From NCBI GenBank assembly GCA_900550035.1, contig URQS01000016.1, positions 1 through 60,785 of the forward strand: a stretch of DNA of 60,785 nucleotides. The letters are read 5' to 3'. This DNA comes from an uncultured Prevotella sp. (GTDB taxonomy: Bacteria > Bacteroidota > Bacteroidia > Bacteroidales > Bacteroidaceae). Under the pieces are notes generated by a model. That model was not told the DNA's origin and did not search any database. It worked only from the letters and a program-made list of their open reading frames with translations. The position numbers and the translations under genes were made by a program. The first letter of the stretch is position 1. Each line of letters begins with the position of its first letter. This document shows positions 51,872 through 60,659 of this stretch, in pieces.

Positions 51872-52034
51872 CAACTGTGGAGCTGGCTCCACAACAATAT
51901 TTGCATTTTTCATCGCTCAAAACTGTGAGCTGAGCGCACGAAGAAATCTTTGGTTCGAAATTCTTGAGTTTTGAGATGTTTGTGTTATATCGCTCATTGT
52001 CAGCGGTTTAAGTGGTATGACGAGAAGATGCACA
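51872..52034. other. Spacer after ATPase 2 with inverted repeats
   Basis: TGTGGAGC/GCTCCACA at 51876-51893 directly after the stop, and CTCAAAACT (51916-51924) pairing with AGTTTTGAG (51967-51975). Neither has a T-run, so they are not clear terminators. No gene is seen. Confidence 0.5.
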
Positions 52035-52053
52035 TTGTGCTGGTACGCAAAAA
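52035..52053 (+). repeat. 19-nt direct repeat, right copy
   Basis: TTGTGCTGGTACGCAAAAA, one mismatch to 50355-50373. Its last A's are the first bases of the palindrome at 52050. Confidence 0.85.
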
Positions 52054-52161
52054 GGGCTACATTTTATTGAAAATGTAGCCCTTTTACCTTCCAACTGTAG
52101 TCGTTTTGCACTGCAACTGTAGTACATTTACCCTTAAAATGTAGCCCTTTTGCAATGCAAA
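52050..52161. repeat. TGTAGCCCTTTT palindrome followed by four 22-bp tandem units
   Basis: Perfect 16-bp stem (52050-52065 with 52070-52085, loop ATTG) ending in TTTT. From 52074 four consecutive 22-bp units begin with TGTAG: 52074, 52096, 52118, 52140, with partial conservation of TTTTGCAnTGCAA. The palindrome may terminate the ATPase 2 transcript. The stretch 52162-52348 is AT-rich, with a small TCACGAATTATC/CATGAATTATCC repeat near 52307-52331 and nothing else. Confidence 0.9.
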
Positions 52162-52348
52162 GAAGCTACTAATGGCGAGTAGGAGTGTTTCTGACTCTTC
52201 AAAAACCGATAAAATCTGCGTTTGAAACCTCCAGAATCAAATTTTTATTTGTAACACTTTTTTACTGCTTGTACGATATTTGCATCAGCACACAACTTTC
52301 TTTATAGTCACGAATTATCATGAATTATCCATGAAGGTTTGTGATTAA

Positions 52349-53335
52349 TTAGTGAGCATTCAGCTTCTCCCTTACTTCTTCCATTATTCCGGTGAGTTCC
52401 TCAACCGTTGTGGCGCGCAGCATAGCTATGCGAGTCTGTCGGAAGTCGGGGATGCCCTTGAATATGGGCGAGGCTGCTATGTGGCGGCGTGTGTGCAGAA
52501 TGCCGCGATATTCGTCAATGCGCTCAACGTTGATGCGCAGCTGTTCGAGCAAGATGTCGAGCTTGCGGTCGATGGTGAGCGACGGGTCTTCGGGACGGCC
52601 GTCGAGCAAGTCGCGCATCTCCTTGAATATCCATGGGCGGCCGAACGTGGCGCGACCAACCATTACGGCATCTACTCCGTAGCGGTCGAAGGCATCGCGT
52701 GCCTGCTCGGGAGTGCAGATGTCGCCGTTGCCGATAATAGGGATGTGGATGCGTGGGTTGCGCTTCACCTCGCCTATCAGCGTCCAGTCGGCTTCGCCCG
52801 TGTACATTTGGGCACGCGTTCTGCCGTGAATGGTGAGTGCCTGGATGCCGCAGTCCTGCAGAGCTTCAGCCAGGTCGGTTATGACGAGGTTGTCTGAGTT
52901 CCATCCCAGACGCGTCTTCACGGTGACGGGAGTGTTTACTGCCTTCACCACATTGCGTGTAATGTCGAGCAGAAGCGGTATGTTTTGCAGCATTCCGGCT
53001 CCGGCTCCCTTGCCAGCCACCTTCTTTACGGGGCAACCGAAGTTGATGTCGATGACGTCGGGGTGCACTTCCTCAACGATGCGAGCAGCCTCGACCATCG
53101 ACTCTACATCGCGTCCGTATATCTGAATGCCTACGGGTCGCTCCTCGTCGCTGATGTGCAGCTTGCGCAGAGTGGCGTTGACCGAGCGCACCAGTGCCTC
53201 GGCACTTACAAACTCGGTGTATACCATCGATGCTCCGAAGCGCTTGCACAGATGGCGGAAGCCAATGTCGGTGACATCCTCCATCGGTGCGAGAAACAGC
53301 GGACGTGGTCCGAACTCTATGTTGCCTATCTTCAT
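52349..53335 (-). CDS. dusB: tRNA-dihydrouridine synthase
   Basis: FMN enzyme that reduces uridine in the tRNA D-loop. The 328-aa protein starts with the TIM-barrel motif PLFLAPMEDVTDIGFR, then ASMVYTEFVSAEAL, the catalytic DINFGCPVKKVAGKGAGAGML (Cys 101) and HGRTRAQMYTGEADW, and VMVGRATFGRPW at the phosphate site. It best fits the DusB subfamily. It follows the MaoC-like gene by 32 bp. Confidence 0.94.
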   Translation of the reverse strand: MKIGNIEFGPRPLFLAPMEDVTDIGFRHLCKRFGASMVYTEFVSAEALVRSVNATLRKLHISDEERPVGIQIYGRDVESMVEAARIVEEVHPDVIDINFGCPVKKVAGKGAGAGMLQNIPLLLDITRNVVKAVNTPVTVKTRLGWNSDNLVITDLAEALQDCGIQALTIHGRTRAQMYTGEADWTLIGEVKRNPRIHIPIIGNGDICTPEQARDAFDRYGVDAVMVGRATFGRPWIFKEMRDLLDGRPEDPSLTIDRKLDILLEQLRINVERIDEYRGILHTRRHIAASPIFKGIPDFRQTRIAMLRATTVEELTGIMEEVREKLNAH

Positions 53336-53367
53336 TTATTAACCGTTCTGTTTATTTTAGAAGGTAT

Positions 53368-53832
53368 TTACTCGAAGTAGTAGAGGAATGTTGCGATGCC
53401 GGTGAGAGCCTTCTTGGGCGACTCCTTTATCTCGATGGCAAACTTGATCTGTACCTTGGCAATGCCGCGCAGGTTCTCGATGGCATACAGGTCGGCAACG
53501 AGGCGTACGTGCTCGCCCGACTTAACAGCCTGGCCGAACTTCATCTTGTCCATGCCGTAGTTGACCATCATCTTGAGGTTCTTCACCTCGATAATCTGGT
53601 TCCACAGGCAGGGCAGCATTGAGAGTGTGAGATAGCCGTGAGCGATGGTCGACTTGAACGGGCTTTCTACTGCGGCACGCTCTGTGTCAACGTGAATCCA
53701 CTGGTGGTCGAGAGTGGCATCGGCAAACATGTTGATGCGCTCCTGCGAGAGTTCTACATAGTCGGATACTCCGATGTTCTTGCCGAGCAACGCGGCAAAC
53801 TCATGATAGCTGTTGATAATTACTTTGCTCAT
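53368..53832 (-). CDS. MaoC-like hydratase family protein
   Basis: Hot-dog fold enzyme, 154 aa, probably an enoyl-CoA hydratase ((R)-specific type). It carries the hydratase signature FADATLDHQWIHVD (36-49; catalytic Asp 42 and His 47) and STIAHGYLTLSML (61-73). The pathway is unknown; neighbours give no hint. The start at 53832 is chosen because a consensus promoter overlaps the upstream ATG at 53874. Confidence 0.9.
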   Translation of the reverse strand: MSKVIINSYHEFAALLGKNIGVSDYVELSQERINMFADATLDHQWIHVDTERAAVESPFKSTIAHGYLTLSMLPCLWNQIIEVKNLKMMVNYGMDKMKFGQAVKSGEHVRLVADLYAIENLRGIAKVQIKFAIEIKESPKKALTGIATFLYYFE

Positions 53833-53871
53833 AGTTGTATTTATTATTGTTTTTATGCGTATATTTTTATG

Positions 53872-53903
53872 CAAAGGTAAGACTTTTATGCTATAATAGC
53901 AAA
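53872..53903 (-). promoter_or_regulatory. Promoter of the MaoC-like gene and dusB
   Basis: Minus-strand TTTG (53900-53903), 20-bp spacer, TACCTTTG (53872-53879): full consensus, the same as at 6602-6633. Confidence 0.8.
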
Positions 53904-53956
53904 AAAATAGACCGGTTCAGCATGACTATCAATTGTTTAGGAGTGATTTACTTTTG

Positions 53957-54005
53957 CTTGTGTCACTTTTCCAAGGGACTTTTGTGCAGAGATACACTTT
54001 TTTAC
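53957..54005 (-). repeat. 33-bp unit repeat, diverged pair (site 3)
   Basis: Minus strand: AAAGTGTATCTCTGCA, then 31 bp later GGAAAAGTGACAC, linked by AAAAGTCCCTT. It matches the ATPase 2 promoter array, including a damaged -7 box (TATCTCTG). A lone plus-strand TACTTTTG lies at 53949-53956 with no gene close by. 54006-54177 is AT-rich with nothing recognisable. Confidence 0.65.
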
Positions 54006-54177
54006 CCATATAACAAGTAAGCATTTGGCTTAACTTCTTAACTCCTTTAACTACTGAATACTCTGAACTTGTAAAAGTAATTGTATTAAAATAGTTTTTT
54101 AATTCGAATTTTTAATGTTTTATTAATAATACTACTAAAAAAATACAAACCAATGTAAAATATTAAAGAAAAATGAT

Positions 54178-54185
54178 TACTTTTG
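54178..54185 (+). promoter_or_regulatory. susC (pair B) promoter (-7 box)
   Basis: TACTTTTG without a clear -33 box; the predicted leader is about 138 nt to the ATG at 54330. Confidence 0.5.
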
Positions 54186-54329
54186 CATTTAGATTTTACA
54201 TATTAACGACATTCAATTATCTCCTTATAATATAAAAAGGTGGAATGTGAGCGTTTTATGTATAAAAGAACAATTTAGAACTACAAACAGAGTGACCTGT
54301 TTTTTTTATTTTTTTATAAATCATCTACT

Positions 54330-57300
54330 ATGCAAAAATCAAGCAAATCATTCAGTCTGCTTGTAGCTATGGGTGCGGCGTTTATGCCAATATGGGGAGG
54401 CGGCTTCTCAGAGGCTAATGCTACCAATGCCATGGCACTTCAGCAGCAGGATGGCGTCTGCAAGGGTAATGTTGTTGACGCTACGGGTGAGCCTGTAATC
54501 GGTGCTGTGATCCGCGTAAAGGGAACACAGACTGCTATTGCAACCGACCTTGACGGTAACTTCTCGCTTAAGGGCGTGAAGAAGGGTGCAACACTCGAGA
54601 TTTCGAGTATCGGTATGACTACCAAGACCGTTGTTTGGAACGGAACCCCAATCAATGTGACTCTTGAGGACGACTCACAGACAATCGGTGAGGTTGTCGT
54701 GACTGGTTACGGCGGCGTTCAGAAGGCTAAGACAATGACAGCCTCTGCAGCTGTTGTTAACATGGGTACGCTCCAGAAGTTGCCTGTCACCACTATGGCA
54801 GAAGGTCTTGGTGGCCGTGTAGCCGGTGTGTTCACACAGCAGAGCTCAGGTGCCCCGGGTGAGAAGACCAAGGTTTGGGTGCGCGGTGGTAGCAACATCC
54901 TTTATGTAATCGACGACGTTGTGCTCGACACAAGCCAGGGTGAGGACTTCTTCAGCCGCTTGCGTCCGGACGACATCGCCAACATGTCAGTGCTCAAGGA
55001 CGCTGCAGCTACAGCTGTTTACGGTCCGCGTGCTGCCAACGGTGTAGTTGTAATCCAGACAAAGCGTGGTACTGAGGGTGCCCCTGAGATTACATTCAAC
55101 CAGAAGTTTACTATCATGACTCCGTCGTATCGTGCCAAGGCAATGAATGCCTATGACTATGTGAATACGATGAACGAACTTTATCTGGCCAGCTATGCTG
55201 AGACTCCTTACGCCAATACAACAGAACTTTCTAAGTTTTATATGGGCTACCTTAATCAGAAGGGTTATAGCCGTGAGGAAATCCGCAATATGGTAAATGA
55301 AAAGTACGGCATGAACTGGTCGCAGGACTATGTCAACGAACTTTTCGATCCATACAAGACTGAAAAAAACATTACAGACTACTACCAGACTTACGATTCA
55401 TGGGATCAGTTTGAGCATACTCAGCCGATGTTCCAGACCAACGTAAGCCTACGTGGTGGTAGCGAGCGCATCAAGTATTACTCTTCTGTAGGCTATATGG
55501 ACCAGCAGGGTCTGAGCGATACCTACGGCTATAAGCAGTATAACATCGTGCTCAACACAGACGCCTTCCTTTTGAAGGACAAGAGTCTGAAGTTCACATT
55601 CAATCTTAACGGTAATATTGGTCAGCAGAACAAGCCTGGCGAGGGTGACATGGTGTTCAGAAACGTGATGTACCAGAGTGGAAATACTCCTACTAACCCA
55701 GCACAGTGGTCTACAGGCAATGCTCGTAAGAACTCTGCCGATTCACGTCTGAACACTGGCTTCCAGAATATAGATACTAAGCGTTTCCAGATGAATGCGG
55801 CATTGAAGTGGAATTTGCCTTGGGTGCCGGGTCTCTCGGCTCAGGCAAGCGTGAACTACACTACATCTCACCAAATGCAGAAGAACTTCAATCACGATCA
55901 GGAGAACGTTTACGATAATCCTTATTCTACAACATTCTCTACATACAATCCTGAGAATGCAAGTCTTTACCAGTACTGGTATGACTACAAGCTTACCACT
56001 GGTATTTTCCAGCTCGACTACTCGAAGACCATAGGCAAGCACACATTCTCGGTAATGGCAAACTACCAGAGCCAGATTCGTCATGAGAACTGGAGCAGCC
56101 AGACCAAGAAGGGCTTTGCCACAACTCTTGCTCCGCAGGAAGATATAGGTGCTACAATGGTATCGAGCGGTGGTTCGGCAAGCGATTGGGGTTCGGCTTC
56201 ATGGATTGGTCGTCTTACATACGACTATGCCAACAAGTACATGTTCCAGTACTCTATGAACTACAACGGCTCGTTGAGCTACAGTCCAGACAAGCGTTGG
56301 GGATTGTTCCACGCCTTCTCTGTAGGTTGGAACATGGCTGAGGAGTCATGGTTCAAGAAGTTCGTACCGCGTTCACTCGTAAGCGAATTTAAGCTTCGTG
56401 GCGGTTTCGGTCTTGTAGGTAATGAGGTTGGTAGTCCGTTCAGCTACCTTACACAGTATTCACAGAATGGCAACCGTGTGCTCTTTGGCAATGGTATGAC
56501 TTCAAATGTAGGCTGGTATATCAATAGTGTTGCCAGCGATTTGCAGTGGTCAAGCTCAAAGCAGATGGGTCTTGGTCTTGACTTCAGCATGTTTAAGGGT
56601 CGTTTGAATGGTGCTATTGATACCTATCTCTACCTTAATAAGGGTGACGTTATGAATATGACCGACGAGATGCTTCGTACTGATATCCTCGGTATGCCTA
56701 ATATTCCGAAGATCAACGCTCCATTCGTAACCAACAAGAAGGGCGGTATTGAGGTTTCACTCAACTGGCAGGACAAAATTGGTGATTTCGGCTACAAACT
56801 CGGTGTTACCTATTCACACTGGGATCAGATTACAACCCGTCATACCGACAAATCTGAAGACTGGTACTTCGATGCATGGGATACTGTAGGCAAGCGTACC
56901 GAGGCCAGCAACGCACTTTACTATGCTGGTCTTATGACAAACGGCTTGTACACTTCATGGAATGATGTTTACAACTCATTCCGCAACAGAACCCGTGGCT
57001 TCGCTCCTGGTACTGTAAAGCTTGTTGACCTCAACGGTGACGGATATACAGACGACTACCATTTGACCAATGCCCCTGGTAGCACTCCTCTTACTCAGTA
57101 TGGTGTTACACTTGGTGGTTCATACAAGGGATTTGAAGTAGAATTGTTCTTCCAGGGCGCTACTGACGTAACTGGTGCAATGACATCACCGTTCCGTTCA
57201 CAGCAGGGCTATATGTGGAACTACGGACAGTACGGTTTCAACAATGCCTATTTGCCAAGCAAGAATAACGTAGATGCTGCAATTCCATTGCCAACAACTG

Positions 57301-57611
57301 ATGGTCGTGGATGGGGTTACTCATTTATTGATATGTGGCAGTTTGACGCTTCTTACTTGAAGCTGAAGAACATCAGCCTGCGCTACGATATGAAGCGTGA
57401 GGTACTGAAGAACGTTGACTTCATCAAGGGTCTCGACCTGAGCTTCGTTGTTACCAACGCATTCACATGGACAAAGAGCTCTTATCCGTATAAGAACCTC
57501 CAGGATCCTGAGTTCATCACTACCAATGCAGGTTACTATGAAGCCAATGGTGGTTTGGGTAGCTACCCAACACAGCGTACATACACATTCAATGTTGTAT
57601 TAACATTATAA
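54330..57611 (+). CDS. SusC/RagA-family TonB-linked outer-membrane transporter (pair B)
   Basis: 1093 aa. Signal peptide MQKSSKSFSLLVAMGAAFMP to about residue 34; carboxypeptidase-regulatory-like domain (44-115), TonB box GEVVVTGYG (120-128), plug with SVLKDAAATAVYGPRAANGVV, then the barrel ending in YTFNVVLTL. As in pair A there is no STN domain. First gene of a three-gene operon; susD starts 12 bp later. Confidence 0.96.
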   Translation: MQKSSKSFSLLVAMGAAFMPIWGGGFSEANATNAMALQQQDGVCKGNVVDATGEPVIGAVIRVKGTQTAIATDLDGNFSLKGVKKGATLEISSIGMTTKTVVWNGTPINVTLEDDSQTIGEVVVTGYGGVQKAKTMTASAAVVNMGTLQKLPVTTMAEGLGGRVAGVFTQQSSGAPGEKTKVWVRGGSNILYVIDDVVLDTSQGEDFFSRLRPDDIANMSVLKDAAATAVYGPRAANGVVVIQTKRGTEGAPEITFNQKFTIMTPSYRAKAMNAYDYVNTMNELYLASYAETPYANTTELSKFYMGYLNQKGYSREEIRNMVNEKYGMNWSQDYVNELFDPYKTEKNITDYYQTYDSWDQFEHTQPMFQTNVSLRGGSERIKYYSSVGYMDQQGLSDTYGYKQYNIVLNTDAFLLKDKSLKFTFNLNGNIGQQNKPGEGDMVFRNVMYQSGNTPTNPAQWSTGNARKNSADSRLNTGFQNIDTKRFQMNAALKWNLPWVPGLSAQASVNYTTSHQMQKNFNHDQENVYDNPYSTTFSTYNPENASLYQYWYDYKLTTGIFQLDYSKTIGKHTFSVMANYQSQIRHENWSSQTKKGFATTLAPQEDIGATMVSSGGSASDWGSASWIGRLTYDYANKYMFQYSMNYNGSLSYSPDKRWGLFHAFSVGWNMAEESWFKKFVPRSLVSEFKLRGGFGLVGNEVGSPFSYLTQYSQNGNRVLFGNGMTSNVGWYINSVASDLQWSSSKQMGLGLDFSMFKGRLNGAIDTYLYLNKGDVMNMTDEMLRTDILGMPNIPKINAPFVTNKKGGIEVSLNWQDKIGDFGYKLGVTYSHWDQITTRHTDKSEDWYFDAWDTVGKRTEASNALYYAGLMTNGLYTSWNDVYNSFRNRTRGFAPGTVKLVDLNGDGYTDDYHLTNAPGSTPLTQYGVTLGGSYKGFEVELFFQGATDVTGAMTSPFRSQQGYMWNYGQYGFNNAYLPSKNNVDAAIPLPTTDGRGWGYSFIDMWQFDASYLKLKNISLRYDMKREVLKNVDFIKGLDLSFVVTNAFTWTKSSYPYKNLQDPEFITTNAGYYEANGGLGSYPTQRTYTFNVVLTL

Positions 57612-57623
57612 TAGTAAACGACA

Positions 57624-59642
57624 ATGAAAAGTAAAATTAATATAAAGAAATATATGTGGGCTGGAATGTTCGCTGTGGCACTTGGTGCCACAATGACATC
57701 CTGCGACCCTCTGGGCGTAGAGCCTACAACAAAGGTGGATGAGGAGCGTTTCTGGCAGAATCCGCAGTTGGCACGTACGTATGTCAACAACTTCTATTTC
57801 ATTGCGCCATCATACTCTGGACACGATTTCCAGACAGAACAGTGGTCGGACAACTGTCAAGGCAACAGTGAGCAGGATTGGGATACATACCGTCAGAACA
57901 AGTTCAACAATCGTCAGTATGATGAGACTTCACCTTGGAGTGGTCCGTGGTCAGGAGCATACAAGAATCTCTACAGCATACATATCGGTATGGAGAAGAT
58001 TGCTTCTTCGGGAGCTCTTAACGAGCAGGTGAAAAGCCAGTTGCTCGCAGAGTGCTACTTCTTCCGTGCATGGGTTTACTTCGATATGGAGAAGTTCTGG
58101 GGTACAGTACCTTATGTAGACCACGCTCTTTCACTTGATGAGAACACTTATCTGCCACAGACAAAGCGTGAGATATTGTTCGACAATATGCTTGCCGACC
58201 TTGACAAGTCAATCGAATTGTTCGGTAAGATGAATGGTACTCCTGATGTGGGCATGGTTAATATCAATGTAGCTAAGGCATTCAAGTCGCGCGTTGCCCT
58301 CTATGCAGCCAATGCTGCTTCGGCATCAACCAAGGGTCTGTTCACTGATGATGCAGCCGGACTGTTCAAGTTCGAGAAGAACGCCCAGCACTACTATCAG
58401 ATAGCTTACGATGCTGCTAAGGACTTGATTGGCAAGTACGATCTGGAGCCTAACTACGAGGATCTCTTCACTTCAGAGACCGCACACACAAGTGTAGAGT
58501 CTATCTGGCCAGTTATGTTTAAGGAGAACCAGCGTGGTGGCTTTAATCCTACTGAAAAGAATGGTCCTGACGGTGCATACTATGGCAATAGCGACAAGAA
58601 AACTTTGTCTTGGGATATGCGTTCAGGTTTGTTCCCGACACAGGATCTCGTTGACTGCTACTTGCAAAAGGATGAGGCTGACGGCAAGTGGAAGCACTGG
58701 TGGGAGACCAAGCAGGCACAGGATCTTAACATCGCTGTTACAACAGACAAGGATGGCAACAAGCAGTACTCTGGCTCTGGCGACAACTATCGCAAGATGT
58801 TCGAAAACCGCGATCAGCGTTTCTATGCTACAGTGACTTACGACGGTGCCTATATGGGTCCGGTAAACAATCCTATCTACCAGATTCAGACTTGGATTGA
58901 CAAGACTACAATGAACGACCAGCGTACTTTGAAGTACAGTGCCCTCCATACTGGTTACCGTTCACAGGAGAATTTGTCAACAGCTCCGGTCAACCGAGCA
59001 TCATGCCAGACCATAACAGGTTACTACTCTCGCAAGTACTCTCACTTCGACCAGTTTAACGACGACGGTTCGTTGAAGAAGACACAGCGCACTACATGCT
59101 ACTTTAACATCCGTTATGCTGAGGTGCTCTTGAACTTGGCTGAGGCTGCCGTTAATCTCGACAAGTCGGCTGAGGCTATCGCCCAGATCAACAAGATACG
59201 TGAGCGTGCCGGAATGAGCGCATACGACGGTGCTACCGACAAGCAGAGCGTATACGACGAGGTTAAGGTAGGGCGTCGTCTGGAGTTCGCATTCGAGAAT
59301 CCTGGATTCCGCTACTTCGACCTTCTGCGTTGGAGCGAGGCTGAGGGTAAGACTGTTATCCCTGAACTTAACAAGGTATCACGCGGTATTCAGATTTTCC
59401 GTGTAGGTATCCACAGCGATGAGGTTGGTAAGAATGGCGTAGCTCTGAATCCAGGTGAGACAAATGAAGACGGTCACAATTACGAGACTCCTTCTTTCCA
59501 GACTGTTTCAATGGATTACGATGTCTATAAGCGTAAGTTTGACAACCAGCGCTATTACTTCACTCCATTTGTCTCGACAATGCTGGTTACATATAAGCAA
59601 CTTCAGCAGTCGCCGGGTTGGAAAGGATTCAAGTACGAATAA
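57624..59642 (+). CDS. SusD/RagB-family outer-membrane lipoprotein (pair B)
   Basis: 672 aa with lipoprotein signal GATMTSC (Cys 27) and CDPLGVEPTTKVDEERFW. SusD hallmarks: YFFRAWVYFDMEKFWGTVPYV, AEVLLNLAEAAVNL, INKIRERAGM and the late RRLEFAFENPGFRYFDLLRWSEAEG. Binds the ligand at the mouth of its SusC partner. It lies 12 bp after susC and 19 bp before the third gene. Confidence 0.95.
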   Translation: MKSKINIKKYMWAGMFAVALGATMTSCDPLGVEPTTKVDEERFWQNPQLARTYVNNFYFIAPSYSGHDFQTEQWSDNCQGNSEQDWDTYRQNKFNNRQYDETSPWSGPWSGAYKNLYSIHIGMEKIASSGALNEQVKSQLLAECYFFRAWVYFDMEKFWGTVPYVDHALSLDENTYLPQTKREILFDNMLADLDKSIELFGKMNGTPDVGMVNINVAKAFKSRVALYAANAASASTKGLFTDDAAGLFKFEKNAQHYYQIAYDAAKDLIGKYDLEPNYEDLFTSETAHTSVESIWPVMFKENQRGGFNPTEKNGPDGAYYGNSDKKTLSWDMRSGLFPTQDLVDCYLQKDEADGKWKHWWETKQAQDLNIAVTTDKDGNKQYSGSGDNYRKMFENRDQRFYATVTYDGAYMGPVNNPIYQIQTWIDKTTMNDQRTLKYSALHTGYRSQENLSTAPVNRASCQTITGYYSRKYSHFDQFNDDGSLKKTQRTTCYFNIRYAEVLLNLAEAAVNLDKSAEAIAQINKIRERAGMSAYDGATDKQSVYDEVKVGRRLEFAFENPGFRYFDLLRWSEAEGKTVIPELNKVSRGIQIFRVGIHSDEVGKNGVALNPGETNEDGHNYETPSFQTVSMDYDVYKRKFDNQRYYFTPFVSTMLVTYKQLQQSPGWKGFKYE

Positions 59643-59661
59643 CAATTAAAATCTTGAAACA

Positions 59662-60429
59662 ATGAAAATATTTAATAATATCAAGACTATCTATGCTGGA
59701 TTGGCATTGTTACTTGCTACTACGCTTACAACAAGTTGCCAGACCGGATTAGAGTATGAGGATGTTCCTGAGGAATATTACTCTAATGTCGACCTGCAGG
59801 GCTGTACCCTGTCTTCACGTTATCTCTTCGAAGGATGTATTTGGGCAAAGAATTACGTTGGAATTTATGATAATCCCTATGTAACTTGGGTTGCTGAGAC
59901 ATCTCTTAACGCACAAGAAGCAAAATGGATTAATAATACAGGTGCAGCCTATAATGTGAAGGTCAAAGGCGAGACAGTTACTGTTGCTAATGGCGAAGAG
60001 GTTTCAATTCCTTGTGGCTTAAACAACATGTACACTCGTGATGATGCTAGCGCACCTGAGGGTAAGGTATATGTTTTGACATTCTATCTGCCAAATTCAG
60101 TTTCTTACGCTACAAGTGGTAAGAGTTTCTTGTTCGACTTGAACAAGTACACAGGTACTGACCATTTTGAACTTGTAAACCCGACAGATGGTAAAGCAGA
60201 GCAGGTGAAAACTGCTATGGACTTGACTCATCTTGTAGTATCACTCGTGCCTGGTCAGAATACAGGTAACGCTACTCTTGTGAAGCCTCAGGATAATGCT
60301 CCTAAACTCGGTACACCTGGCGATTATACACAGCCACGCAAATATTTGGTTGTAAATAATATGCGTCGTCCTTCTGGTGTTCCACAGGCAAAACGCATGT
60401 ATGAGGTACAGTTCGTAGTACTGCCGTAA
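59662..60429 (+). CDS. Surface lipoprotein of susCD pair B, unknown function
   Basis: 255 aa with lipoprotein signal ATTLTTSC (Cys 26) followed by QTGLEYEDVPEEYY, acid-rich after the cysteine as in exported Bacteroidota surface lipoproteins. The rest is mostly beta-rich with many Asn/Thr. No known domain is recognised with certainty. Position after susD suggests a surface binding protein acting with the pair, but it is shorter than SusE/SusF. Last gene of the operon, followed by a strong terminator. Confidence 0.8.
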   Translation: MKIFNNIKTIYAGLALLLATTLTTSCQTGLEYEDVPEEYYSNVDLQGCTLSSRYLFEGCIWAKNYVGIYDNPYVTWVAETSLNAQEAKWINNTGAAYNVKVKGETVTVANGEEVSIPCGLNNMYTRDDASAPEGKVYVLTFYLPNSVSYATSGKSFLFDLNKYTGTDHFELVNPTDGKAEQVKTAMDLTHLVVSLVPGQNTGNATLVKPQDNAPKLGTPGDYTQPRKYLVVNNMRRPSGVPQAKRMYEVQFVVLP

Positions 60430-60443
60430 TACGGATATAATAT

Positions 60444-60485
60444 AAGCCTATATGTCGGATTGTGTATCCGGTATATAGGCTTTTT
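60444..60485 (+). terminator. Terminator of susCD operon B
   Basis: AAGCCTATAT/ATATAGGCTT with an inner CGGAT/ATCCG stem, followed by TTTTT; 15 bp after the stop. Confidence 0.9.
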
Positions 60486-60659
60486 CCTTTTTTTATATGT
60501 TTACAGACTAACTGTCTTGGAATAGGGCGGAAATACACATTGTGTTAGCATGCAGATGCTATTACGATGGTACAATCTACTATAATCTGACTTTTTGTAC
60601 GAAAAAATCTCTAATGACCGATTTGGGTTTAATAAGTACAAAGAGGGGGTCAAAAGTCA

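Noticed and set aside
50355..52053. Insertion sequence around ATPase 2
   Set aside because: No transposase gene and no terminal inverted repeats; the direct repeats alone do not define an IS, so it is reported only as a possible cassette.
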